A stretch of DNA of 64,000 nt, taken from the NCBI RefSeq assembly GCF_009832865.1, contig NZ_CP047130.1:2914001-2978000 (forward strand), given 5' to 3'. The notes beneath the pieces were generated by a model. That model saw only the letters and a list, made by a program, of their open reading frames with translations. It ran no database searches and was not told the origin of the DNA. The stretch's first letter is position 1; every line of letters begins with the position of its first letter. Positions 36,992-46,784 of the stretch are shown in pieces. Both the position numbers and the translations under genes were made by a program. This stretch comes from Colwellia sp. 20A7 (GTDB taxonomy: Bacteria > Pseudomonadota > Gammaproteobacteria > Enterobacterales > Alteromonadaceae).

Positions 36992-37126
36992 AGATTAAAG
37001 TCTCAATTTTTTAATAATTAGTATAAGAAAACTTTTATAGTATAAACTAATGCAATATACATGACATTTACCTGACCTACTATTTACCTTAGAATATCAA
37101 CCATTAACCGCAAACGAGATACAACT

Positions 37127-37870
37127 TTGAATAAACTAGCTGTTTTAGCCTTTTCTATACTCATATTTTTAAGCACTATGCTTTGGTATTTAGCCAACGG
37201 ATCCCTTAATGAATACATAAAAAGTCAAATAGAATTACAGGGACATTATTACAGTGGGCAAACAACATCACTTTTGCTAGCTGAATTTTCTGATAGTACT
37301 AATAGTGCTCAACTCAATCAACTTACTTTAGCCAATATAAGCCATTATCAAGCGGAAAATTTACTGACCGTTGATGAAGCTATTGTCGAATTATCTGCAA
37401 TACAAAACCGCACTTTAGTTACTGCAATAAAGAAGGTAACAGTCAATAAACTCACCATAAATATTGAGGAAGATAAAAACAACATCAATAATATTGACCA
37501 ACTTATACAAACAATCAGTCTAACACTTGCTAAGGACTACCCTCAAAGTTACCCGGCAATAAGTGCCAAGATATATGCCCAGGAACACCCAGATCTTGAT
37601 GCTGAGCAATATGCAAAAAATCATCCCGAAGCAAGATCGATCGATGAGCCGACTAAAACAAAGAAAAGTAGAGGGAAAGCTAAACTAAAAGTGACAATAG
37701 CGGCTATCAACATTAAAGATCTAGAGCTAAATATTATAAGAAATGGCATCACCCAATCGATACTAAAACATAATATAACAATCGAAGGAATAGGTGGAGA
37801 TGAGGGTTTAGAGGCGAATCAAATTGGCGGCGAAATTTTGCTAAAGATTCTTAGCTTAGCAAGTGATTAG
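37127..37870 (+). CDS. hypothetical membrane-anchored protein, AsmA-like in style
   Basis: A protein of 247 residues with one N-terminal membrane segment (about 4-22) and a periplasmic remainder. The segments VDEAIVELSAIQNRTLVTAI and LKVTIAAINIKDLELNIIRN resemble repeating beta strands of AsmA/DUF748-type proteins, but no firm family is recognised. A middle stretch (IYAQEHPDLDAEQYAKNHPE) holds two H-P-x-x-x-A-x-x-Y-like repeats. The start is TTG at 37127 with GAG eight bases before; no in-frame ATG lies nearby. The next gene is 119 bp downstream. Confidence 0.6.
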   Translation: MNKLAVLAFSILIFLSTMLWYLANGSLNEYIKSQIELQGHYYSGQTTSLLLAEFSDSTNSAQLNQLTLANISHYQAENLLTVDEAIVELSAIQNRTLVTAIKKVTVNKLTINIEEDKNNINNIDQLIQTISLTLAKDYPQSYPAISAKIYAQEHPDLDAEQYAKNHPEARSIDEPTKTKKSRGKAKLKVTIAAINIKDLELNIIRNGITQSILKHNITIEGIGGDEGLEANQIGGEILLKILSLASD

Positions 37871-37989
37871 CTCAGCATTAGATAGTTTGCGCTAATCTAT
37901 AAGCAACTTGTGTTTTACAAAAGACAGATTAAGCTTAAATAGTATAAGTCTATAAAACGCTAAAAAATAATAAATAGGTGCATTCAGTC

Positions 37990-38601
37990 ATGTCAATATT
38001 CAAGCTTTATCCTTGTAAATTAATAGTATTAGGCACCTTTTGTTTCATACAATTATCTTTAATTAATCTCCATGCAACTGAATTTGAAGTGACCTCAATG
38101 ATTGGTCACAACTTAAGTCCAGATCTTAGCAGTAGTTCAACAGATACTTTACCAACCAGTAACGAAAATAATATTGCTTTAGCATTTGCATGGCAAGACT
38201 CCACATCAGGACAAGGTCAAATTTTAGTTAACTATATTTCTCGTGATTTTACTGATAATACTACCCAGTCAACACACTCTTTCGATACTCTTTATGCTCA
38301 CTTTAGTGGTGTGGGTTACTTTAAAGAAAGAAACTATATAACTACCGTCAGCTTAGGTATTGGCGCAACTTACTTTAGTAGCGATTTTGATGATGTAATT
38401 TCACCTTCAATCACTGCAGCTATTGGCACTCGATATACGCTATCAGATTCGTTAACATTAATTACTGAAGTACGTGGATATGCCACACTAACTGACGATG
38501 ACGACACTTTATTTTGCGAAGGCGATAACTGCTTAGCACATTTCGATGATGCAGTATGGTTTGATACGCAAATATCAATAGGGATAGCCTACAGTTTTTA
38601 G
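37990..38601 (+). CDS. putative outer-membrane beta-barrel protein
   Basis: An exported protein of 203 residues. The signal peptide covers about 1-29 (MSIFKLYPCKLIVLGTFCFI ... LHATEF). The mature part alternates polar and hydrophobic residues in about eight strand-length segments and ends in Tyr-Ser-Phe, a C-terminal aromatic typical of barrel insertion signals. Two Cys lie close together in LFCEGDNCLAHF. I chose the ATG at 37990 because AGGTG sits upstream; a GTG at 37978 would add four residues. Function unknown; it may be paired with the gene at 37127. Confidence 0.7.
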   Translation: MSIFKLYPCKLIVLGTFCFIQLSLINLHATEFEVTSMIGHNLSPDLSSSSTDTLPTSNENNIALAFAWQDSTSGQGQILVNYISRDFTDNTTQSTHSFDTLYAHFSGVGYFKERNYITTVSLGIGATYFSSDFDDVISPSITAAIGTRYTLSDSLTLITEVRGYATLTDDDDTLFCEGDNCLAHFDDAVWFDTQISIGIAYSF

Positions 38602-38780
38602 CTTCTTTCAAATCTGAAAAATTAATACCTTTTAGAAATAATAAACAAGTTCAAAGGCCGAGTTAGTTGAAATTAATAAAATTATTCTCTTAAAACTCGC
38701 TTTTATTTATTTAGATCAAGATAAAAAATAATAATACTGGTATGTTAGCTTAAATTTAACCTTAAGTTTTGTGAGGAAAT

Positions 38781-40298
38781 GTGACATCAACAAGCCAGCA
38801 ATTAATCTCTGTTACAGATCGTAATGGTGTATTTACCTATGTTAATGAACATTATTGTAATTCTACCGGTTATGACGCTTCCGAATTACAGACAAAGAAC
38901 ATCAAACAATTAACACATACAGATATGCCGAACATAGTGACTGATGAATTATCTGACACTTTATCAAAAGGCTTTTCTTGGCATGGGGTCATGCGAATAA
39001 AAACCAAGCAAAATGAAGATGTTTGGCTTGATACTTTTACTACTCCACAGTATGAAAAAGGCCAAGTAGTGGGTTACCAATCAATCAGTAAGATTGCTGA
39101 TTCAAGCTTACAAAAAAATGCTCATAGTATTTACAATGCATTAAATAGAAAAAATAAATGGGCTATTTTTGAATTAACCAAAAACCACAAGTTTTTATTT
39201 TTAGTGCTCCTTTCAATAATAAGCCAAATATTTATTTATTTTTATATTGGATTAACCACCTCAATTATTGCGGCATTAAGCGCCATAGCCCCCATTTTAG
39301 TTTTTTGGTCAGATATAATTCCTACCGCCCAAAGAGCACAAAAAATGCAAAATGTATTCGACTCTATTTCTCGGAAAATTTATTTTGGTAAAGGCACAGC
39401 AAGTATATTTGATTTTAACTTTTCGATGTTAAAAACTAAAATCAAAGCCATTTTAGATCGCACAATAGATGCAGCTACGCCAATAAAAACGGTTATGGCC
39501 AAAGTATCAGAAGGTCTTGATGAGAGCAGAGAAACCTTAGCAGAACAAAAAAGAGGGATTGAAGAACTCAATACCTCAATGGCACAAATGCAATCATCAA
39601 CCACAGAGATTGCACATAACACAACAATTGCGGCCGGTGATTTAGAAAGTACCTTTTCACAATGTGAACAAGCACAACAAGATATTTACCAAACCACAAA
39701 TAAAATACAAAACTTAGCAAAATCAGTTGAAAGTGCATCAAGCTCAGCAAATAGCTTAACGCAATCGGCAAATGGCGTTGGAGAATTAATGGAAGATATT
39801 CAATCCATTGCTGATCAAACTAACCTACTTGCTTTGAATGCAGCAATTGAAGCGGCACGAGCAGGTGAACATGGACGAGGCTTTGCTGTTGTTGCTGGTG
39901 AAGTGAGAAACTTATCCTCACGTACTCAAGACTCCGCAAAAGAAATTCATCAACGTTTAACGGTTATGCTTAACACCATTCAACAGTGGGTTGAGCTAAT
40001 GAATAAAAATAAAGAAGAAGCTAATTTTTGTGTTGAAAGCGCACATGCGTCACACAGTACAATAGATTTAGTTGTTGATAGAATGCAAAATATTAGCCAC
40101 GCAGCAACACAAATAGCTATCGCAGCAGAAGAACAAAGCGTGGTATCGTCTCAAATAACCAGTCATCTTGATGATATTAGTAACACGACAGAAAAATCAT
40201 TATCAGAAACAGATAATGTTGCGCAACAAATGCTATTACTTGCGAAAAGTGTTGAAGGGATTACCGATGTGGCAAACACTTTTATTCCTAAACAATAA
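38781..40298 (+). CDS. methyl-accepting chemotaxis protein with N-terminal PAS domain (Aer-like)
   Basis: A chemoreceptor of 505 residues without a periplasmic sensor. A PAS domain covers about 5-115 ([20 protein letters not shown] ... GYDASEL), followed by two hydrophobic segments (about 137-175) and a cytoplasmic signalling domain whose tip is [20 protein letters not shown] and following [18 protein letters not shown], the most conserved MCP stretch. This is the Aer layout, so energy or redox taxis is likely (inference). The start is a GTG at 38781; the nearby ATG is out of frame. It is convergent with tyrA. Confidence 0.92.
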   Translation: MTSTSQQLISVTDRNGVFTYVNEHYCNSTGYDASELQTKNIKQLTHTDMPNIVTDELSDTLSKGFSWHGVMRIKTKQNEDVWLDTFTTPQYEKGQVVGYQSISKIADSSLQKNAHSIYNALNRKNKWAIFELTKNHKFLFLVLLSIISQIFIYFYIGLTTSIIAALSAIAPILVFWSDIIPTAQRAQKMQNVFDSISRKIYFGKGTASIFDFNFSMLKTKIKAILDRTIDAATPIKTVMAKVSEGLDESRETLAEQKRGIEELNTSMAQMQSSTTEIAHNTTIAAGDLESTFSQCEQAQQDIYQTTNKIQNLAKSVESASSSANSLTQSANGVGELMEDIQSIADQTNLLALNAAIEAARAGEHGRGFAVVAGEVRNLSSRTQDSAKEIHQRLTVMLNTIQQWVELMNKNKEEANFCVESAHASHSTIDLVVDRMQNISHAATQIAIAAEEQSVVSSQITSHLDDISNTTEKSLSETDNVAQQMLLLAKSVEGITDVANTFIPKQ

Positions 40299-40341
40299 AG
40301 CTAGGGGGAACTATAATTTATCCTAGCTTCCCCTAGCCTTA
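40299..40341. terminator. long-stem terminator between the MCP and tyrA genes
   Basis: GCTAGGGG pairs with CCCCTAGC, with further AA/TT pairs, across a loop of about 22 nt. It lies in the convergent gap; T tracts are short on both strands. Confidence 0.6.
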
Positions 40342-40402
40342 AATTTTGGTTTTTACCCATAGCTTTAATATTAGTTTTAATATTGGCTTTTAATGATTAA
40401 AG

Positions 40403-41536
40403 CTAATGTTTTTTCAATTCATTAGCTTTTAATAACATTGCCTTACTTTCTGCTAAAAAGTCATCGGCATAATCACCAAACCAATGAGAAACCTGTTTAA
40501 ACATACTAACAAAAGCTTCTTTATCGCCTACTTCAACTTCTTCTAATAATTCTAAAAAGCGATAAGCAAAGCGTTTCATCATCGTGATATTATCGGGATT
40601 AGAGAAAATAATATCTGAATACAAAATAGGATCTTGAGCGAATAGTCGACCAACCATAATGAGCTCTAAACGATAAATAGGAGAACTCATATTGACCAAA
40701 TTCTCAATATCAGCCCCTTCCGACATTAAATGATAACCATAAGCTATCGTAGAGAAATGTCGCATCACTTGTACCATTGACATAGCTTGATCATGCTCAT
40801 GTGCTGACACTTGGTAGGTTTTAGCTCCCCATACTCTAAATTGTTGTAACAGCCATTCATATTTAGCTTTATCGCGGCCATCACAAACAATAATAGTTTG
40901 TTTAATGAGCCCAGTTACATCAGGACCAAACATAGGATGCAAGCCAACAACAGGTCCTTGATGCGCTTTCATCATTTCAAATAAAGGCGTTTCTTTGATA
41001 CTGGTAAAATCAGCTAAAATACAGTCATCCGGTAAGTTATTTAACTCATGAATAACCTTAGAGGTTAAACGAATAGGCACGGCAACAATTACCACACTAG
41101 CATCGGCTAAAATGGCTTTACTTTGCGGCCAGTCTTCTTGTTCAATAACGGCAACTTGATAGCTAGAGCGCTGAAATAAATCAACAAAAATACTACCTAG
41201 TTGTCCTTTACCACCAACAATAACGACTTTATTGCAATTAGGGTTAATACATTGATAACCACTAGCATCTTGACTTATATAAGAATCACGCATTAATCGA
41301 CGTAAAATATCTTCAATTAAATCGCCACTTAATCCGGCTTCTTCAGCTTGTTGCCGACGCTGCTGAATTAATGCTGCTTCTCTGTCGGGCGCAAAAATAG
41401 GCATGCCTTCCGCGCTTTTTAACTCGCCTACCTTTGTCGTCACAGCAAGTCGTTTAACTAATAACTTCACTAATTTACTATCAATGTCATCAATCTCATC
41501 GCGCAACACTTTAAGATTGTCATCAAAATTACTCAT
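40403..41536 (-). CDS. tyrA: bifunctional chorismate mutase/prephenate dehydrogenase (T-protein)
   Basis: Converts chorismate to prephenate and then to 4-hydroxyphenylpyruvate for tyrosine synthesis. In 377 residues there is an AroQ chorismate mutase domain (about 1-90; NLKVLRDEIDDIDSKLVKLL), a Rossmann NAD site (KVVIVGGKGQLGSIFVDLF) and the dehydrogenase core with GLHPMFGPD, containing the catalytic His. I moved the start to the ATG at 41536, which is preceded by TAAGAGAAACT, dropping ten extra residues. It follows the DAHP synthase gene by 86 bp, the classic aroF-tyrA operon. Confidence 0.96.
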   Translation of the reverse strand: MSNFDDNLKVLRDEIDDIDSKLVKLLVKRLAVTTKVGELKSAEGMPIFAPDREAALIQQRRQQAEEAGLSGDLIEDILRRLMRDSYISQDASGYQCINPNCNKVVIVGGKGQLGSIFVDLFQRSSYQVAVIEQEDWPQSKAILADASVVIVAVPIRLTSKVIHELNNLPDDCILADFTSIKETPLFEMMKAHQGPVVGLHPMFGPDVTGLIKQTIIVCDGRDKAKYEWLLQQFRVWGAKTYQVSAHEHDQAMSMVQVMRHFSTIAYGYHLMSEGADIENLVNMSSPIYRLELIMVGRLFAQDPILYSDIIFSNPDNITMMKRFAYRFLELLEEVEVGDKEAFVSMFKQVSHWFGDYADDFLAESKAMLLKANELKKH

Positions 41537-41622
41537 AGTTTCTCTTACAGCTAATTTAATAAACAACAGGTGCTTAATAAGTCTGATGCTGAATCCATTA
41601 TAAATTCAGCATCCCACTGTGT

Positions 41623-42717
41623 TTAAACACGTTTCTTAAGCACCTCATGAAGCATAGCATCGGCTTCAACCAATAAGGCTTTAGTACTATCTAAGTCAAT
41701 ACAAGCATCAGTAACCGATACGCCATATTCCATATCGGCAATAGCTAAGTCACTACTTTGATTACCTGCTTTTATATTACTCTCAAGCATTATACCAATA
41801 ATTGATTTATTTCCTTCAACAATTTGATTAAAAACATTCGTTGCAACCAGTGGTTGGCGACGGTAATCTTTATTTGAATTACCATGACTACAATCAACAA
41901 CGATACCTGATTTTAAATTATGCTTAGCTAAAATGTCTTCACATTCTTTAATATTCACACTGTCATAATTTGGCTGTTTACCGCCACGTAAAATAACATG
42001 ACCATCCGGGTTACCAGACGTTTTAATTAACGCTACCTGCCCTTGCGGATTAATTCCCATAAAGCGATGTGAAGAAGCTGCAGACTGTAATGCATTAATA
42101 GCCACATCTAAACTGCCATTTGTGCCATTTTTAAAACCTATAGGCATTGATAAACCACTTGCCATTTCTCTATGCGTTTGTGATTCAGTAGTACGCGCAC
42201 CAATAGCTGACCAGCTAAATAATTCTGCTAAGTATTGTGGACTAATAGGATCAAGTGCTTCAGTAGCTAAAGGTAAGCCTAACTCTGTTAAGTAAATTAA
42301 TAATTCACGTGCTTTTCTAAGACCTGACTCTACATCAAAAGATCCATCCATATGAGGATCATTAATTAAGCCTTTCCAACCAACAGTGGTACGAGGTTTC
42401 TCAAAATAAACGCGCATTACAATGTAGAGAGAATCTTGGTATTTATCATGAAGCTTCTTTAATTCACGTGCATACTCTTTAGCACCTTCTACATCATGTA
42501 CTGAACATGGACCACTAATCACAAGAAAACGCGGGTCACGCTTATGCGTAATATCCGCAATGATTTTACGCGCAGATTTTACAAAAGCTCTACCTGGATC
42601 TTTTAAAGGTAACTCATTTCTAAGTTGCTCTGGCGTTATTAGTACATGCTCTTCATTAACATGAATATCATTTAAAGTGCTTTTGTGAGCCTTATTGTCA
42701 GCAGTTAAAGTTGCCAT
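41623..42717 (-). CDS. aroF: class I DAHP synthase, first enzyme of the shikimate pathway
   Basis: Condenses phosphoenolpyruvate with erythrose 4-phosphate. The 364 residues show the class Ialpha pattern: DPRFLVISGPCSVHD near 61-75, MRVYFEKPRTTVGWKGLIND near 101-120, GARTTESQTHRE, GFKNGTNGSLDVAI and VVDCSHGNSNKD. The tyrosine-sensitive isozyme assignment comes from co-transcription with tyrA, not from residues I could verify. TyrR-like boxes lie upstream, so repression by TyrR with tyrosine is likely. Confidence 0.93.
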   Translation of the reverse strand: MATLTADNKAHKSTLNDIHVNEEHVLITPEQLRNELPLKDPGRAFVKSARKIIADITHKRDPRFLVISGPCSVHDVEGAKEYARELKKLHDKYQDSLYIVMRVYFEKPRTTVGWKGLINDPHMDGSFDVESGLRKARELLIYLTELGLPLATEALDPISPQYLAELFSWSAIGARTTESQTHREMASGLSMPIGFKNGTNGSLDVAINALQSAASSHRFMGINPQGQVALIKTSGNPDGHVILRGGKQPNYDSVNIKECEDILAKHNLKSGIVVDCSHGNSNKDYRRQPLVATNVFNQIVEGNKSIIGIMLESNIKAGNQSSDLAIADMEYGVSVTDACIDLDSTKALLVEADAMLHEVLKKRV

Positions 42718-42855
42718 AATTATTTTCCTAAAATTAATAATCTAAAATTGATGATTGAAAATACACAGAATAAAACAAGATTTACAGAAAATATTGAAAA
42801 GATAAAATTGTAATTTTAGAGGCTTACAGCTTAATCAAAAATAAAAACATAAAAT

Positions 42856-42873
42856 CGTAAAGATTTAATTACG
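42856..42873. promoter_or_regulatory. weak TyrR-like box
   Basis: CGTAAAGATTTAATTACG fits TGTAAA-N6-TTTACA at 9 of 12 defined positions. It lies next to the stronger box, centre to centre 23 bp, an arrangement of weak plus strong boxes known from TyrR-regulated promoters. The rest of the 42718-43075 gap contains a further inverted repeat TGTAA-N10-TTACA at 42809-42828 and the pstS remnant's upstream region. Confidence 0.45.
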
Positions 42874-42878
42874 TACTT

Positions 42879-42896
42879 TGTAATGTTATTTTTACA
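42879..42896. promoter_or_regulatory. TyrR box upstream of aroF-tyrA
   Basis: TGTAATGTTATTTTTACA matches the established TyrR operator TGTAAA-N6-TTTACA with one mismatch, 162 bp upstream of the aroF ATG. Binding by TyrR is inferred; the tyrR gene is not in this window. Confidence 0.7.
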
Positions 42897-43075
42897 CATA
42901 ATTTTATTATAGTACAGCGTAAATTTTAAAAAATTCATCCGTCATTACCGCTTTCATATAACCGTAATATTTACGTTATGTAATTGTCATATTCAATTTC
43001 TACACTGTCACTAGATTAGTAAAGCTCTGATAAATAATTTTAATCACTCTTAATACTCAATAAAGTGAGAATAAT

Positions 43076-43527
43076 ATGAACAACATAATGAAAAGTAGAT
43101 TAACAAAAATAGTATTTACTTTATCTTTAAGTACGACAGCGCTAATAACAAGTATGACTAGCGCCCATGCTAATAGTCGCGACACAATTACAGCTGTCGG
43201 CTCTTCCACGGTATACCCTTTTTCAACGGTTGTTGCTGAGCGTTTTGGTAAAAGTACCGACTTTAAAACATCAAAAATTGAATCTACCGGCACTGGTGCT
43301 ATGAAACTATTCTGCTCTAGTAATGCGATTAACACACCCGATTTATCAAATGCTTCTCGCCGTATGCAAAAAAGCGAATTTGATATGTGTGCTAAAAACG
43401 GTGTAACAAGCATCACTGAAGTGCTTATTGGTTATGATGGTTATGTGAATATATTGTTTATTTAGTCGAAAGCAAAGATGTTCGACACGCTACAATGGAA
43501 CAAATTAGAGCATCAATAGAAAAGTAA
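43076..43527 (+). pseudogene. pstS: phosphate-binding protein PstS, internally deleted
   Basis: The first 125 residues are a good PstS-type N-terminus: signal peptide (about 6-32, cleaved after AHA), then TITAVGSSTVYPFSTVVAER, ESTGTGAMKLFC and DLSNASRRMQKSEFD, the phosphate-binding segments. The frame stops at 43465 after GYVNILFI. In another frame the following bases encode VESKDVRHATMEQIRASIEK and a stop at 43527, which reads like the C-terminal end of the same protein. About 190 central residues are therefore missing and the gene is a remnant. No other pst gene is adjacent. Confidence 0.8.
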
Positions 43528-43772
43528 CAAAAGAGTTTATTACACAGTAACTTACATCGTTAATGGTCTAAACAAGTAGGGTTTCGACTGATTCAACAGG
43601 TTAATGCTATTTTAACTCAGCCGACATCATTTACTTAGTAGACGCCTTTTAAAGAGAGATCCCACTGTTAGTCGCCTGTTTAATAATGCCTATCAATGAA
43701 AGATGCTTCAACTTTCCCATAAAACTTTGTAGACTCACTACACAAAAAATATCACTACTAAAGATAAAACCT

Positions 43773-44006
43773 ATGCAAACAATAGTTACCCCAGAATCAT
43801 GTCCTTTTTGTCAGGGGGATAATACTTGCATGGTTAATGATATAAAATCTTGTTGGTGTAGTAACACGCCAGTCCCTGCTGAATTAATTGCTTTAGTACC
43901 AACGCACCTACAACGTAAAGCATGTATTTGTGTTGCCTGTATAAATCTATTTAATGAGAACCCGTCACTCTTTATGAAAAAACACTCAAAAAGAACAGCT
44001 AACTAA
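43773..44006 (+). CDS. cysteine-rich CWC family protein
   Basis: A small protein of 77 residues with six Cys in the CWC pattern: ESCPFCQGDNTCMV, then SCWCSNTPVPAELI and RKACICVACINLFNENPS. The C-x-x-C and CWC spacing suggests a metal-binding or structural cluster; function is unknown. I start at the ATG at 43773 because the upstream extension from 43686 is not typical of the family. It ends 12 bp before the glycosylase gene, a pairing I believe is common in marine gammaproteobacteria. Confidence 0.82.
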   Translation: MQTIVTPESCPFCQGDNTCMVNDIKSCWCSNTPVPAELIALVPTHLQRKACICVACINLFNENPSLFMKKHSKRTAN

Positions 44007-44018
44007 GTATATAGTTAG

Positions 44019-44585
44019 ATGAAAAAACTCATAGCACAGATTAAACAATGCCGCTTATGTGAAAATATTTTACCCTGCGAGCCTAACTCTGTATTTCAAA
44101 TAAGCGAGCAAAGTAAAATTCTCATTTTAGGTCAAGCACCAGGAATAAAAGCTCATCAAACATCTATCCCTTTTGATGATAAAAGTGGCGATAGGTTAAG
44201 AGTATGGCTAGGCGTAAATAAATCCCAGTTTTATAATGACGAACTATTTGCCATTTTACCCATGAGCTTTTGTTATCCTGGTAAAGGTAAATCGGGTGAT
44301 CTGCCACCACTGACTCTTTGTGCGCAAATATGGCGTGATGCACTATTGGCAAAGCTTACTAATGTAGAATTAACAATAATATTAGGGAAATATGCTATTG
44401 CATGGCATTTACATACCAAAGCCCCGGTTACACAGCTAGCACAGCAATGGCAAACGCTATTAAACTCAAAAAAAATTGTACTTCCACACCCCAGTCCTCG
44501 AAATAATATTTGGTTAAAGAAAAATAGCTGGTTTGAAGATGATGTTATTCCTAAACTTCAAAGTAAAATTCAAGAACTAATTTAA
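44019..44585 (+). CDS. uracil-DNA glycosylase-fold family protein
   Basis: A protein of 188 residues in the UDG superfamily. Motif 1 is ILILGQAPGIKAHQ near 34-47 and motif 2 is VLPHPSPRNNIWLKK near 154-168, which correspond to the water-activating and DNA-intercalating loops. An N-terminal Cys pair (QCRLCENILPC) is present but the full four-Cys iron-sulfur pattern of family 4/5 enzymes is not. It could remove damaged bases; activity is an inference. It follows the CWC gene by 12 bp and is probably co-transcribed. Confidence 0.83.
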   Translation: MKKLIAQIKQCRLCENILPCEPNSVFQISEQSKILILGQAPGIKAHQTSIPFDDKSGDRLRVWLGVNKSQFYNDELFAILPMSFCYPGKGKSGDLPPLTLCAQIWRDALLAKLTNVELTIILGKYAIAWHLHTKAPVTQLAQQWQTLLNSKKIVLPHPSPRNNIWLKKNSWFEDDVIPKLQSKIQELI

Positions 44586-44731
44586 AAACAGGGAAAGGCA
44601 ATCTATTCTATTTAAAAGATCGTTTATACATTCCTTAAAACGGTCTTTTATTGAAATAAAAGTCAATTCATCGTATCTTAATATTACTTGCTTATACTTT
44701 TTATATTAATCATATTGGATACGTTAAAATA

Positions 44732-45160
44732 ATGAACAAACCCAACAGCTCATTGTTACTCTTCATTTTTATGTTAACAAGCCTCCTGTTGGGTTGTAAC
44801 TCAAATAAAGAGCCTAAAATGTCTGAAAAAGAAGTGGCTACCTCTTTTTTTAATGCTATTTATAATGAAAAAGACATCGATAAAGCTCTAGCTTTAAGCT
44901 CCTCTGACTTTAAAAAAGAGTTAGAAAAGTACCATACCGCCAGCAATGTCGCTCGTCGTTTATTCAATATGAGCTTTGAATCTGTTTCATTACATACCTC
45001 AGCCCAGAAAAAACAAATACTTGATAATTATAATATTCAAGTAACTATGACGATACAGTTCAACGGCAAACGTAATGGTAATAATTACAAAGATTATAAA
45101 AAAATTAGATTAATTAGAGACAATAATCAATGGTTGGTCGATAAGTTAATGGAATACTAA
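44732..45160 (+). CDS. putative lipoprotein, 142 aa
   Basis: The N-terminus ends in the lipobox LLLGC (Cys22), so the mature protein should be a lipid-anchored envelope protein of 121 residues. The body (KEVATSFFNAIYNEKDIDKA ... and KKIRLIRDNNQWLVDKLMEY) resembles the cone-shaped DUF4878/NTF2-like fold seen in many small lipoproteins. No enzymatic motif is visible. It is monocistronic, with a strong terminator 50 bp downstream. Confidence 0.75.
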   Translation: MNKPNSSLLLFIFMLTSLLLGCNSNKEPKMSEKEVATSFFNAIYNEKDIDKALALSSSDFKKELEKYHTASNVARRLFNMSFESVSLHTSAQKKQILDNYNIQVTMTIQFNGKRNGNNYKDYKKIRLIRDNNQWLVDKLMEY

Positions 45161-45210
45161 TCTTACTGTAAATTCTCCCTTAACATTAAGAGAAGTAATA
45201 TCACTCAACT

Positions 45211-45242
45211 AAAAAAAGAGCATATATGTGCTCTTTTTTTTT
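45211..45242 (+). terminator. Rho-independent terminator after the lipoprotein gene
   Basis: AAAAAAAGAGCA pairs with TGCTCTTTTTTT around TATATG. The perfect A/T tracts also allow it to end the convergent DUF3545 transcript. Confidence 0.92.
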
Positions 45243-45350
45243 GTTAAACATTATTTTTTGATTACTATCATTTAGCAAAAAATATCACTACATTAGCCCT
45301 AACAGGTTAATTAACAATTAAGCTTTTTCATTTTATTTATATTTCAATAA

Positions 45351-45527
45351 TTAAAATGAATAATAATTATCACTAAAGTCTAACTCTCTTTTTTCACGCC
45401 GCTCATCTTTATAAGCCTCAATTTCTCGCCATTTACGCTTACTTTGTTTTTTGTTTTTCTTTTTTTCAAATTCTGTATCTTCTTCAAAATCACTAAAGTC
45501 TAATTCTTGCCATTGTTCATCTTGCAT
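45351..45527 (-). CDS. DUF3545 family protein, 58 aa
   Basis: A short highly charged protein starting MQDEQWQELDFSDFEEDTEF, with a basic block KKKNKKQSKRKWREIEAYKD and an acidic tail. KRKWREIEAYKDER is the DUF3545 signature; the family has no known function. The motif LDFSD appears at residues 9-13 and again near 49-53, and the encoding DNA (ATCACTAAAGTCTAA on the plus strand) is repeated 120 bp apart. The ORF is short enough to be missed by length filters; family match supports it. Confidence 0.82.
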   Translation of the reverse strand: MQDEQWQELDFSDFEEDTEFEKKKNKKQSKRKWREIEAYKDERREKRELDFSDNYYSF

Positions 45528-45746
45528 AATAAATACTCGTATAGGTAATGTTTATTGCAATATAAATAGCTAATATGACAATTTGTTTACAAAAAAATTA
45601 AAGTAAAATGATAGTTACTTTTTTAATGAAATAACCTCAATAAATAACTGATTTAAAGCTTACTTTACTTTAGCGAGTAAGTTGACAATAATGTAAATTC
45701 ACAATATCAATATACCGCTGATATATAACACTATAAGAGTTTATTT

Positions 45747-46658
45747 ATGACTACCAATAATAACCACAAAGATAACTTCACTATTCCACAAGAAGCATTT
45801 GATTGGTATGACGAATATGCTCATGGCATGATTGATAGAAGAACATTCATGAAACGTCTGGCAAGTTTAGCCGTTGTTGGTATGAGCACTAATATACTCG
45901 CCTCAGCATTATTACCAAACTACGCGCAAGCTGAACAAGTTTCATTTAATGACGAAGACATCACTGCAAGTTATGAAACATTTGAGTCGCCCCTAGGACT
46001 TGGTAGCGTTCAAGGTTACTTTGTTAAACCTGCTAATTTATCAGGCACTGCCCCTGCTATTTTGGTAGTACACGAAAATAGAGGATTAAACCCTTATATT
46101 AAAGATGTAGCTCGCCGAGCGGCTAAAGCTGGTTTCATTGCATTCGCTCCCGATATTTTACATACATTGGGTGGTTACCCGGGCAATGATGATGAAGGTA
46201 GAAAAATGCAACGCACGTTAGACCGTGCAAAAGTAGAACAAGATTTTATCGCTTCAGCTAAATATCTTAAAAGCCATGAATTATGTAATGGTAAACTTGG
46301 CGGTGTTGGTTTTTGCTTTGGTGGTTATGTAATTAATATGCTTGCTGCAAGAGCGCCAGAGGTTATCAATGCTGGCGTACCTTTTTATGGCACACCAGCC
46401 GCTAAAGAATTAAGAAAAAATATAAAATCACCTTTAATGATTCAACTAGGCGAATTAGATAAACGTGTTAATGCCACCTGGGATGAATATGAGCAAGATT
46501 TAAAAGCAAATAACGTTGATTATGTAATGCACATGTACGAAAACGCCAACCATGGCTTTCATAATGATTCAACCAGCCGTTATGTCCAAAAAAGCGCTGA
46601 CTTAGCTTGGGAAAGAACAATCACTTTCTTTAATAAGCATTTATCTACAGCGCTGTAA
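45747..46658 (+). CDS. Tat-exported dienelactone hydrolase-family protein
   Basis: An alpha/beta hydrolase of 303 residues. A twin-arginine leader is visible at 31-38 (RRTFMKRL) with a hydrophobic core (about 39-60) and likely cleavage after AQA, so export of a folded protein is predicted. The hydrolase body has VVHENRGLNPYIKDVARRAA, the nucleophile elbow GVGFCFGGY with Cys, and the catalytic His in ENANHGFHND. The family cleaves dienelactone and related esters; substrate here is unknown. It is preceded by AAGAG at good spacing and stands alone. Confidence 0.9.
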   Translation: MTTNNNHKDNFTIPQEAFDWYDEYAHGMIDRRTFMKRLASLAVVGMSTNILASALLPNYAQAEQVSFNDEDITASYETFESPLGLGSVQGYFVKPANLSGTAPAILVVHENRGLNPYIKDVARRAAKAGFIAFAPDILHTLGGYPGNDDEGRKMQRTLDRAKVEQDFIASAKYLKSHELCNGKLGGVGFCFGGYVINMLAARAPEVINAGVPFYGTPAAKELRKNIKSPLMIQLGELDKRVNATWDEYEQDLKANNVDYVMHMYENANHGFHNDSTSRYVQKSADLAWERTITFFNKHLSTAL

Positions 46659-46784
46659 TTAACAGAATCATAATATGGGTAGCTTTATACTGTAATCTAT
46701 TCAAAAAAAAGTGATGGTTGAGTCATGCTAGCCTACTCCTTACCTGAGTTTAATTAAAGCGCTCAACCATTATATTATCCCCCG

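Noticed and set aside
42939..43011. Pho box upstream of the pstS remnant
   Set aside because: TGTCA-like motifs are present, but spacing is 12 or 21 bp rather than the 11-bp repeat of a true Pho box, and the gene is broken.
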